Shown piece by piece: positions 1 to 10,506 of a stretch of 64,000 nucleotides of DNA. Under the pieces are notes generated by a model. It did no database searches. It was not told the origin of the DNA and was given only the letters and a program-made list of their open reading frames with translations. The stretch is from Leucaena leucocephala (taxonomy: Eukaryota > Streptophyta > Magnoliopsida > Fabales > Fabaceae): positions 17,948,501-18,012,500 of the forward strand of contig CM073547.1 of NCBI GenBank assembly GCA_037074615.1. Direction: 5' to 3'. Position numbers and translations under genes: made by a program. Position 1 is the stretch's first letter; each line of letters starts with the position of its first letter.

Positions 1-45
1 TAAGCGATACTGAGCTGCTTACCACTTGGACTAACCCCTGTTAGT

Positions 46-885
46 AAGCAGTTTTGAAATTGAGTATGCTGTGGTGTGCAATTTACGTCACCACAATCTC
101 GTTAAGATTATTAGTAGTTTCTCAAATGGTAATTTCAAATCTCTCATAATAGAATTCATGCCAAATGAGAATCTTGATAGATGGTTGTACTCTCATAACT
201 ATTGCTTAGATATCCTAACAAGGTTGAATGTAGTGACTGATCTGGCAGTTGCATTAGAATATCTTCATCATGGTTCTTCTACCCTTGTTCATTGTGATGC
301 AAAGCTAAGCAATGCCTTATTAGATGAAAATATGGTGGCTCATCTCTCTGATTTTGGCATAACTGAATTGATGGGTGAAGGACTGATGGAAATTTATACA
401 AACACTTTAGCTACAATTGGCTACATGGCACGAGGTAATGATTTAATAATAACATTTTAATTTTAATTGTTTACACTATTTTTGTATTAATATTATAAAA
501 GTTTCATCACAAAGACATTACATTCTTTTTGGATAAAATATCATTTATACTGACTATATTCAACTTAATTAATATATAGATTATGGATCAAAAGGAGCTG
601 TTTCCATTAAAGGAGATGCGTATAGTTATAGTATTTTGCTAATGGAAATGCTCACGAGGAAGAAGCCAATAGATGACATGTTTGTTGAAGGTCTAAGTTT
701 GAAAGACTGGGTCAACTCATTAACAACACATTATATCATCAGTATTCTAAATGCCAATTCGTTGTACAATCAAAATATTGTTGATATGTTACCACATATG
801 TCATCAATTTTGAGTTGTCATTAAATTGTTGCACCAATTTACCTTAGGCACGTCCTACTATGACGGATGTTGTGGTGTTATTGTT
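46..885 (+). pseudogene. LRR receptor kinase (subfamily XII-like), kinase-domain fragment
   Basis: This is the C-terminal part of a membrane receptor kinase of the Xa21/EFR/FLS2 type. Translation from about 46 enters a kinase N-lobe (LRHHNLVKIISS, 95-130). The catalytic loop reads HCDAKLSN, so the non-RD HCD form, the catalytic Asp, the Lys and the Asn are kept, although the usual Leu and Pro around the Lys are changed. DFG follows. A GT-AG intron (about 436-580) is in the usual place for this subfamily. The next exon gives GYMARDYGS, where the family has GYMAPEYGS, so the APE motif is damaged. The frame continues through KKPIDDMFVEGLSLKDWV and a RPTMTDVVVLL-like end, then stops making sense near 885 where copia sequence begins. 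No LRR or transmembrane part is joined upstream inside the window. A relic is much more likely than a working kinase. Confidence 0.85.
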
Positions 886-1671
886 TTTTTGTTACTCACC
901 TGGCTCATCAGAGTTTTGTCCCGACTACATCCAGATCTGACTTACATTACGCACCTGACTATAGTGGGTGAGTCTTCTAACAGGGATTTTCTGCATACAC
1001 CAAGGCTTGAACAAAAGTAGAATTTATCAACCTCAGAAGTAGAATTTATTGCAAAAATGTCAGCAACTTGTCAAGCAATTTGGCTTAGAAGAATATTAGC
1101 AGATCTTTAACAAAAGTAGAAGGGACCAACAGAGATATTTTGTGATAATAAATCAACTATCTCTATAACAAAGAACCCAACATTTCACAATAGAACCAAG
1201 CATATTGATATCCGCTATCATTTCATCCGTGACCTAGTAGCAAAGGAGGAGATAACACTAAAATATTGTAGCATGCAGGAGTAGGTAGCTGATATTTTGA
1301 CAAAGGCATTATCAATGGAGAATTAATCTATTTTAGAGAATTGCTCGGTGTGCATTTTTGAATCAAGGGAGAATGTTGAAGCATGATTAAAAAAAAAGTG
1401 GATTGATAGAGCAAATTGGAGCCATATTTTTAATTAATTAAATTATTTCTATTTCTTTGGAGTCAGTTATGTAGTGGGTAAATATCTAGATTTTCCTTAT
1501 GGTCAAATAAGTTGTTATTTAGTTTAGTGGGCAATAAGGTAGTAATAGGTCTGAAACTCATGTTAAATATATTTACTTGTAAGCCTATAAATATAGGCAC
1601 TTCATTTTGAACTAATGCATTCTTTTGGGTGTTCAGTTTTCTTTCTCTTATCTCAATCACGTGATTCAACA
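886..1671 (+). mobile_element. Ty1/copia 3' relic: RNase H end plus one LTR
   Basis: From about 1024 the + strand encodes the end of a copia RNase H domain (SEVEFIAKMSATCQAIWLRR, then NRTKHIDIRYHFIRD and ADILTKALSMEN), broken by in-frame stops near 1018, 1108 and 1282. Beyond it, 1374-1671 looks like a single 298-bp LTR: it starts TGTTGAA and ends TTCAACA, a perfect 7-bp terminal inverted repeat with TG...CA ends. The 5' half of the element is missing, so no target-site duplication can be tested. The region 886-1020 is probably more of its degraded pol but cannot be assigned with certainty. LRR coding sequence resumes at 1672. Confidence 0.75.
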
Positions 1672-3962
1672 AAGGAGACATTCCAAATGGGATTGGTGAC
1701 CTTCCATGCACGACTGAAAAAAATTGGTTTTCTGGTTCTATGCCTTCTTCATTATTTAATAGTTCAATGCTTCAAGTGATATCTCTTCAAGGAAATCAAT
1801 TATTTGGCAGTCTCCCGAAAATTTTTGTTTTGGGCTTCCAAAACTTAAATGGTTTGCTGTAGATGGGAATAATTTGTCTGGAGAAATACCTTCAATTTGG
1901 AACCAATGCAAAGAAATGACAGATATATCATTAGCTGAGAATAGATTCAACAGAGGATACATGCCAAGTGATATTGGACATCTCACCAAACTTGAATCCT
2001 TATGTCTTTCAGATAACAACTTGGAAGGTATTAATTTTATTAATTATATCCATGATATGTTACCTCTTAAATTATCATACATTGCTTACAAATTCCTTCA
2101 TTTTTTATGTAGGTCTCAAATTATAGTATATAAATATATTTCTATATCTATGAACAATTACTTAATTGGACCCCTTTCAAAAAAAATGCGAATCGTGATA
2201 GCTTTTTGTCTAAACATGTTTTTGTGTAAAGTATAAACGATGTTCACTATTAATTTTAAACTAGTGCATTTCCGTTTTCTCCCTTCAAATTTTCTAAGGA
2301 TGAATTTTAATTTATATCCATTGATTTTAAGCTGTTAACAAAAAAATTAATTAATTATATGGTTTAGTCTTACTTCTAACAAACATTGTATCTATAGGTG
2401 AAATTCCTTCATTTCTTCTTAACATGTCTTCTTCTAAAAAGAGGTTGCCCTTGACAACAACCATTTAAATAGTAATTTGCCAGAAGAGATATTCCATCAA
2501 CTCCCAAAACTTGAAATACTCACGTTAACTCTGAATAAATTAGAGGGAAAACTTCCAAAATCAATAAGCAATAGCACATCATTGCCAGAGTTATGTTTGG
2601 GTGGCAACTCACTTGCAGGTATACCTTTATATTTCACACTTTTGTTATATTTTATATAATTATTTAACTTGATTAAATTTGAGCATTGTTAAAATCAATT
2701 AGAAATAACTCTTTTAAAGGTATTTTCTGTATTCACATATACTCGAATTTGAGACTTTGTATTTAAGTAATCAAATTATGTCCCTTCTACTAGGATCTAT
2801 GTATGTTGGTTTCATATATTTGTTATATATATGTGTGCGTGTTTATCTTTTCAATAATTTAACATTTTGACTTCAACATGCATGCTACGATGTGCAAATC
2901 AAGTCTCTGTACTTGATCATCACGTGGAACAGTGTATGGGTGGTTAACGTTAACTTTTTCACACAGTTAATTAGTATTTTCATTCATATGTTGTCTATAT
3001 TGAGCGTTTAACAAATTTATCTCCTTTTCTCTGCCCTATGATTTTATAAAAAATATTATAATCCATTAGCTCATTTTTCCTCTTTTCTTTTCAGGTTTTA
3101 TACCCAAAGGCGTAGGCAATATTGGTCAACTTATTGTCTTAGACTTGCGCATTAATAATTTCTATGGACCTATACCTTCAAGTCTATTCAACATTGACAC
3201 GCTTAAACCTTGGATGGAATTCCCTCTCTGGCCTTCTCCCATCCCATTTTGGAATGCGCCTTCCCAACTTGAAGGAATTAAGGCTCGAGAAAAATGAATT
3301 TACGGGGCAAATTACAAATAGCATCTTAAATGCTTCTAAGCTCACTGTGTTAGATTTGAACTTCAATAAATTTAACGGAGTTATACCTGATGAACTTGGA
3401 AATTTAACAAATTTGATCGAATAGATTTGGATGGGAATGCATTGAGTGGGTTGATTCCTCATGCATTCAACAAATCACAACGACTTCAACGTCTAACTCT
3501 TAGCAACAACAAATTGCAAGGGTTCATTATTAATGAACTTTGCCTGATCAACGGTTTAAGTGATTTGGATCTTGCAAATAACATGCTCTCAGGAATGGTT
3601 CCAAGGTGTCTGGGGAATACTTCTTTGCAGAACTTGAATTTTAGCTCCAATAAATTGATGTCTGATATACCTCCTTCTATTTGGAGTCTCAAAGATATCT
3701 TAGTATTAGACTTATCCTCCAATGCATTGACTGGAATTATTCATCCTCAAGTATCAAATTTGAGAGCAATTACTCTGTTGAATTTGTCAAGAAATCAAAT
3801 TTCAGGAAGAATCCCTAAAACTATAGGTAGCTTGCAGACTTTGCAAAACCTATCTTTAGAGCAAAATAAATTAGAAGGGCCAATTCCAGAATCACTTGGT
3901 GAAATGATAAGCATAGTATACTTGGATCTCTCACAAAATCATTTGTCCGGTATATAAGTCTT
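1672..3962 (+). pseudogene. LRR receptor kinase, ectodomain (broken; part 1)
   Basis: Leucine-rich repeats of the plant type (LxxLxLxxNxLxGxIP) read over three blocks that end and begin at intron-like GT...AG borders: about 1672-2027, 2399-2618 and 3095-3957. Every border falls inside a G-GT codon after the LxG of a repeat. Several lesions are visible: a frameshift with loss of sense near 2440-2465, a frameshift near 3195, a stop near 3422 followed by another frame shift, and a small indel just before 3958. The last block, about 176 codons, is clean LRR (SLQTLQNLSLEQNKLEGPIP). The coding sense is interrupted at 3963 by a gypsy retrotransposon and resumes at 13,597. The ectodomain would have faced the apoplast as an immune or developmental receptor. 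In this state it is a pseudogene, and it was damaged independently of the insertion. Confidence 0.85.
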
Positions 3963-3967
3963 TAGTC

Positions 3968-6900
3968 TGTCACATCCCAAAATTTGGACCGTGACTGGCA
4001 CAGAATATGAATAGTTTCACATTTCGAAAGCCTAAAATTTTAAATAAAATGTTTTGAAATAAAACCATAATAAATTATATCTCATAAATCAACAGAATAT
4101 TTCTAAGGACTATGTGGAGCATTTACCTTCCTTTCAAAATAATACAAGCACTTTCTTAATGATAATTATATCAAAACTGATTTTTTTCAAAAAAAAGACG
4201 CTTCAGATCGGCAACGAGGCTCTTCACTGCTCAGCGGAAAGGTTAGGGTCACCTGCACTATCTGAGGCCAAATAATCTACTCGTGAATAACGTCCCAAAA
4301 ACATGATTTAAAAGAATGCGGAAAATAATCAATGCATAATCATATTAAAAATGTATTTCTTAACGCTTCATGATCTAATGCAAACCTTTTCGTAAACAAT
4401 TGTATTGCAGGGGAAATAATAACATGAAATACTATTTCAAATAAATCATTTAAACCAATCCTTTCAAAACCATGGTCTTTCTGTAGGACTTCAACAGAAC
4501 GAAAACAGACGTGGACACACAGTCCACGAGGGTAACTAACCATTCTGGTGGCTCGAAGCCACTATCTGTCGCAAGAACGAATCCCACAAAATAATTCTGG
4601 TGGCTATGCCACAAACTGTCGCGAGAATAAATCCCACGAAATAATTCTGGTGGCTATGCCACAAACTGTCGCGAGAATAAATCCCACGAAATAATTCTGG
4701 TGGCTATGCCACAAACTGTCGAGCTCGAGTAACCAAGGTGCACCAAGGACTAACAGTACTACTGTTAGCAACCAGCGTTCTGTATTCCGTCCTAAAACGT
4801 TTTCATCATGCGTGGGGTCCTTTTCACATGTAAAGATCTCAATCGTTTCAAAATATCATAATCCTTGATAAAGTCACTTTGAATTTCTGTTACCCCAGCA
4901 TGAACTTACAAAGTCAAGTTACTGTAAAAACATATGAAATTCACAGAGAAATATTTCATGAATAACATCAGTTCAATGTCAAATCTTTTTCTAAAGCTTC
5001 TTTATCCATTTTCATGCATAATCATAACCTTTTGTAAATTAATTGAAAGAAAATCATTTCTAACGATTTAAACCACAATTTCGTAAAACTTGCTTTTCGA
5101 AATCCATATTTGAAATTCATCATTTGAAATAACAATGCATTTGAAAATGTAAATTTGTAGGGAACGTTATTCACTCACCTGCCATGCTCCTAACCCTTTA
5201 CTCTTTTCAGTCAAGCAACTTCCGATTATATTCACTTCTCAATTCCCTGATATCCCAAAACATACATTAGCATTCTATCTAAAGTTCCCACATAAATTGA
5301 ACATCCTTAATCTAACATCTCATTTCACTTCCTAAATTCCTTTGGAACATAAGTGGACCGAGACACACCTAAAAATACTTGATTTATAACATGATTATTT
5401 TTTTTAAAAAAAAAACAGTAGCACTACTCCTTTAAGCTAAAGATTTCCAAAGTTCAAACAAGCATGAACCATAATCTAACCAATAGCATAAGCATTCGCC
5501 AAAACAGTAACCCATGCTAACAACCAAAGACCATTAAACTAAAACTTAAAACTGCATTATCACAGAGTTGCACATAGCTTCCACGTCAACAGCAAGTTCC
5601 TCACAATGACAATGATTCAAAAGCACATATGCTGTTTGAACCCCTTCACCAAGCAACAGTAACGTAAATAACAACAAACACTTATGACACACAGATCAAC
5701 CTTTGGCATAAACGTCTGTAAGCACATTCACATACACACAGCCACCCTGACCATAACCATTCCTAAAATAATACCCCTAACAGTAGCAGCAATATCATAT
5801 GCTCATAAACATGTATCCGTGGTGTGCTCTATTCATTCGACCCAAATTGCCACAGAACCAAAAATCATTACAACCATCAATTTCTACTCAGATGCGCACC
5901 CCCATAGCAAACAATACTCTAGCTTTTCAAAAACGTAATCTAACTATCACCAGCCTCTGTTCTATATGACTTGTATACATCTTTTAAACAGAACACCAAC
6001 CCAAACAATCGAGAGAGAAATATAGATGCACACTTGCGGATCAAACATTTCCCCCAGCAACCACGAATACATTCAACCCCTTCAATACCATAATAGAATC
6101 CACACATACACAGCAGCAAGCTCTTACATATATACACAAATACCATCGGGAGTTAACAGGAATAGCAGCCACAGAAGATCCAAAACATAAAAGGAAGGAG
6201 AAGAGAACCCAAAATTTCAAAACTTACACAGCGACAGACGGAACAACTGAGTACGCTTCACCGACAGAGATTCACACTGTGTTCACCGACGCTCTGCCTG
6301 AATCCAAATCAACGCTCCTTCTCTGCCTCCCGTCCTTCCACTGAACCCACTTCTTTCTTCTATCACACTCACACCCACTCTACTCCACACGCTGGAGTTC
6401 AAGAGACATGCTCAAGGCCCAAACCTAATCTTCACCGTCGTTGCCACAGAGTTGAATACAATGCCACCAAAAACAAAGTAGCCCAGCGACGGCAGTAACC
6501 ATTCAGGTTATAGGGGACGGCGGAAACTGCTTACTCTGACTCTTACACACTCACCGTCACTGCCATGAATTCTCAGCTCTCTCTCTCTCCTCGTCTGTGA
6601 CCCTCTGTCCACTGAATTATAGAGGTCGATGTTGAAGCAAGAAATGGAGGGGGAAATGACAGAAGCTAACTCTTGGGTACACAGTATCGGTGGCGTGAAG
6701 ATTCATCACTGCACTCTCGCTGATTCCCCTCTGTGTCGCTGCTGGATTCAGAGCAATTTGATGAGTACAGCGTCTGAAATCCGAAAAATGGAAGGAAGTA
6801 CGGGTTCAGAAAGGAAAACGCATGAGGGCATTTTTGTATTTTTCTCCTGCTTAAAAAAAATAAAACCCCCTTCTGTATTGGCTAAGGATCGAACACCGAA

Positions 6901-7047
6901 CCTCCCAGATCACCCAGCGCCTGCAACCACTCTGCTACTAACTTAACATTGAAAAAATTCGGCAACCAATATACATGTATACTTTGATAAATTAAATTTA
7001 TCTATTATTTATTTATTTATTTATTATTTTTTTTTAGAGCCATAACA
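3968..7047 (-). repeat. Gypsy LTR, left copy (element 3' LTR)
   Basis: The left 3,080-bp LTR matches the right copy base for base over long stretches. By eye I count about 20 substitutions plus differences in the A/T homopolymer and ATTT runs. Five of those substitutions, all transitions, fall in the first 100 bp. Short ORFs inside it (for example 5684-5938 and 6629-6946) occur in both copies, show no known family and are low-complexity. I treat them as non-genic. The right end carries an ATTT microsatellite before the CATAACA terminus. Confidence 0.92.
4542..4733. repeat. 50-bp tandem repeat inside left LTR, about 3.7 units
   Basis: Units begin ATTCTGGTGGC at 4542, 4594, 4644 and 4694. The last three are nearly identical. 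Each unit contains a small hairpin: GTGGC-TAT-GCCAC in units 2-4 and GTGGCT-CGA-AGCCAC in unit 1. The arms stay paired although the loop differs. Confidence 0.9.
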
Positions 7048-7062
7048 TTCTTCTCCTCTTAA
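7048..7062 (-). other. Gypsy polypurine tract
   Basis: On the minus strand the 15 bases next to the 3' LTR are almost all purines (AAGAGGAGAAGAA immediately before the LTR start TGTTATGG). This is the expected site for plus-strand priming and sets the element's orientation. Confidence 0.75.
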
Positions 7063-7173
7063 GAAATTCGGTCTTCCGAATTTAAAACTATGCTCACCTT
7101 AGATCTTGAATAAGAGTGGATACTTGATCCACATCTCACTTTCTATTTTAGAAGTAGCTTTTCCTGTGAATGA

Positions 7174-9140
7174 TTACGCCATAACACTTTCTCTGAAGAA
7201 ATCTCTTTCGATCTTAATCCCTTTCATTATCGACACTCTTAAGAACACTTTTTCTCCGACCATGAATTCCAATTTCCTACAATGACGATCCACGCAAGAC
7301 TTCTGTCGACTTTGAGCTGCCAACAACCTTCGCCAAAACACTTTTACCTTCTCCTCAGCATCCCGAACCAAGTCGGGTCCTAATAACTCTCTGTCTCTAA
7401 CTTCAAACCATCCAATTGGAGATCTACATTGCATTCCATTCAATGCCTCAAACGGTGCCATTTGAATACTTGCTTGATAACTAATATTATAGACAGATTC
7501 CACTAACGGCAAATGCTTATCCCCCTTCCACCGAAATCCATGATATAAGATCTCAACATATCCTCAACTGTTTGTATTGTCCTCTCTGACTGTCCGTCTG
7601 GCTGAAGGTGAAAAGCAGTGCTAAGGTTCAATCGAGTACCCAATGCTTTCTGAAATGATTCCCAAAGTCAAGAATTAAACTGTGGTCCTCTATCTAAAAT
7701 GATAGATATTACGACTCTATGCAATCGTAGAATCTCAATGTAAATCTCGGCGTATCTAGCCACACTGTACGTCGTCTTCACTGGAAGAAAATAAACAGAC
7801 TTAGCCAATCCGACATCGTCACCCAAATAAGGTCAAAACCTTTAATAGTGCGAGGAAATCCAACGATAAAATCCATAGTTATGCTTTCCTACTTCCATTC
7901 AGGTATTCCAACCATTGTAATGGTCATACCGGCTTCTAATGTTCCACTTTAACTTATTAACACATCAAACAACGTGCAACAAAGTCCGCCAAATCATTCT
8001 TCATATCATGCCACCAAAACAATTTCTTCAAATCTTGATACATTTCAGTTATACCATGATAGTATAAGTAGAATAATGAGCTTCCTCTAAAATTTGTCTT
8101 CTCAAATCTTGCCCTCGAACCTCAAAACGCCCTCCTGATCAATCGCAAATTATGTATTACTTCCATCTTGGATCGAATCCTACAACTTGCACAACTTTAG
8201 GTCAGAATACTGAGCTTCCTTAATCTAATCACTTAAGGAGGAACGAGTTTGCAAATGAGCTAAAAATGCTCATTTATCCACAATTTCAATTATAACTCCT
8301 TCTTGCTTCACTTTATAAAGTTCTTGTACCGACAATCTTCTTTTAACCTTTACATGCGCTAAGCTATCCATAAACTTTCTGCTTAGATCATCAGCCTCCA
8401 CATTCGCCTTTCCCGGATGATACATAATCAAACAATCATAATCTTGTAACAATTCTATCCACCTTCTTTGTCTGAGATTCAAATCCTTCTGTTAAAAAGT
8501 ATACTTGAGACTCTTGTGATCAGTGAAAATCTCACAAGTTTCATCATACAGATAATGTCTCCAAATCTTTAAGGCAAACACCACTACAGCCATTTCCAAA
8601 TCGTGCGAAGCAATCACTCACTCATTCTTCATCAACATACATCCTAACTCGATTTGAGAAAGATCACAATCCACTATATACCCTCCACTCTTGAAGGTAA
8701 GCTTAACACTGGAGCAGAAGTCAAAGGTTCCTTCAACTTCTGAAAACTTTCTTTGCACTTAACATCCCACACAAACTTCACATTCTTCTCAGTTAATCTT
8801 GTCCTCAGAGCTGCTATACTTGAAAAATATTGCACAAAATGACTATATCATCCTGCAAGACCTACGAAATTTCAGATCTTGATAACTGTAGTAGGGCGCG
8901 GCAAACTTTTGACTGCCCCAACCTTGCCAGAATTAATCTAAATACCATCTTTTGACACCAAGTGTCCAAGAAAGTGACCTCAAACAACCAAAACTCACAC
9001 TTGTAAAACTTAGCATAAAGTTGCCGTTCTCTCAACCTTTGCAACACTATCCAAAAATGATGTCTGTATTTCTTCGTACTCTTGGAGTTATTGAACGATT
9101 ATTAAGATCACTGAATATCAAATCCTTAAACCAATCTCCA
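7174..9140 (-). pseudogene. Gypsy pol remnant: RT, RNase H and integrase scraps
   Basis: Read on the minus strand from right to left, the pieces keep the gypsy order. At 9090-8862 is the thumb side of RT (LRERQLYAKFYKCEFWL). At 8482-8270 is the RNase H end (MNLRQRRWIELLQDYD and YHPGKANVEADDLSRK). Near 7700 and 7620 are integrase-core motifs (SIILDRGPQF; AFHLQPDGQSERTIQT). At 7512-7174 is the integrase C-terminal region with the SPIGWFEV motif and a VGEKVFLRVS fold. Frameshifts and stops separate all of them. The usual FIDD catalytic motif of RT is not intact at its expected place near 9110-9130. Nothing upstream of this (9150-10,480) resembles gag, protease or the RT fingers. The element cannot encode its own replication proteins. 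Confidence 0.85.
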
Positions 9141-9149
9141 TCTTTATAT

Positions 9150-10487
9150 TTAACCTTCTAAAGTCCTTAATCATACCGTAACACTTTGAACATTGTTTTA
9201 AACCTTCTTAAAACATTAAAATAGCAATTAATAATCAATTATAAGTTTTTATTAACTAAACATTCAAACTTTGAAATTATCCATAAAACATCCAAGTAAT
9301 TCATACCATACACCACCCTTAAGCCTTAAGTTGCTCACTATGTCTTAGTTCCCTTTTGAATACACTAGCAATACATGTTTAAATTTTAAAACTATGGGTA
9401 TCTTCAACCCTAACTCCCATATTAAAAATCCCAATGCTTTTATCATCAGTCAACCTATTGTAATGTAAAATACTCAAATAATGATTTTTTTTTTACAACT
9501 CCAATCGTTTCTTTAAGGCCAAAATAATTAACTTCACCCCAAAGATTTCCTTCAAAAAAATCTAAAGATTTCCTTCAAAAATCTCATATTAAAGCTATAA
9601 TATTTAAAATACTTTGCATACTTCACTTAAAATCTGGAATCAATATTTATTTATTCCAAACCACTTAACTCGTGTCTCGACCTTGGCTAACCCGAGTAAT
9701 CAGAGGTTTACAACCCTAAACAAACATTTAAACAAATTTTACTTTTCTTAGCTTACCCATGTAAGTTTCATAGAGTTTTTAAAATTAATTTTCAAGCTCT
9801 AACTCATAGCCTTTAACATTCCAGAGTGCTTTCAAGAGAACCTGAAATCATAATATCTAAAATAATAATTCTTAGCTTGATCAAAGCTTCAAAATCTATC
9901 CGAACAAGTTCCTATTCCTCTTTTCAATACCCTCGTATGAAATTCTATAAATTCCTCTCGAGAACAACAACCTTTGAACTTAGGAAGATCCAACTTAATA
10001 TATATATTCTAATAACTTGACTAAAATATTATCTGCTTCAGTAACGCTACGGGTTTCTTCACAAGTTTCATGCCTATATAATATAGAAATAACTAGGGAC
10101 AGTAGATTTAATGGTTTAGCTTTTGAATAAGATTCTTATAAAGGTCTAAAGGGTCGACTTTCCCCAATACCTAACTCCCCTATGACCCTGTCTGTTCCCT
10201 CTATGGGGCAATTCTCTTTGTTGAGCAGCGCCTCCATCCGAAGTCTTATAACTTATAGAGCTTCTTCCAACAAGGTGAACGTCTAGGCGTCATTTAGCTA
10301 TACGCCAAAAACATAGAAAACATTCAATTTCTTAGAAAAATATAATTTCAAAAACACAAGAAAACCAAAACATTTTTAAATTTCCCATAGAGATCTTCAG
10401 AAATGCCTCAACTAAGGTTATGCCCGGGTTCATAACGATAATTGAGACCCCACCGAAGTATCCCTGCTCCACTTAGCCAAAGAAAAA
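9150..10487. other. Gypsy interior without recognisable coding sequence
   Basis: In an autonomous element this stretch would hold gag, protease and the first half of RT. All six frames are broken into short pieces and I see no zinc knuckle, no protease DSG motif and no RT fingers. It may be an extensively decayed or replaced leader. It keeps only its place between the primer site and the RT scraps. Confidence 0.6.
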
Positions 10488-10506
10488 CCTGGCTCTGATA
10501 ACAAAC
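10488..10506 (-). other. Primer binding site (initiator Met tRNA)
   Basis: On the minus strand, TTATCAGAGCCAGGT lies directly after the 5' LTR. It matches the 3' end of plant initiator methionyl-tRNA as used by most plant LTR retrotransposons (consensus TGGTATCAGAGCC); the usual TGG is altered to TTG. Confidence 0.85.

Noticed and set aside
5684..6146. ORFs of 84 and 68 codons in the gypsy LTR, repeated at 12,222-12,684
   Set aside because: They are identical in both copies only because the LTRs are. The sequences are low-complexity, on opposite strands, and without a recognisable domain.
6629..6946. ORF of 105 codons in the left LTR
   Set aside because: The matching ORF in the right LTR (13,167-13,424) is shorter and its end differs because of an A-run length change. 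That is the behaviour of non-coding DNA.
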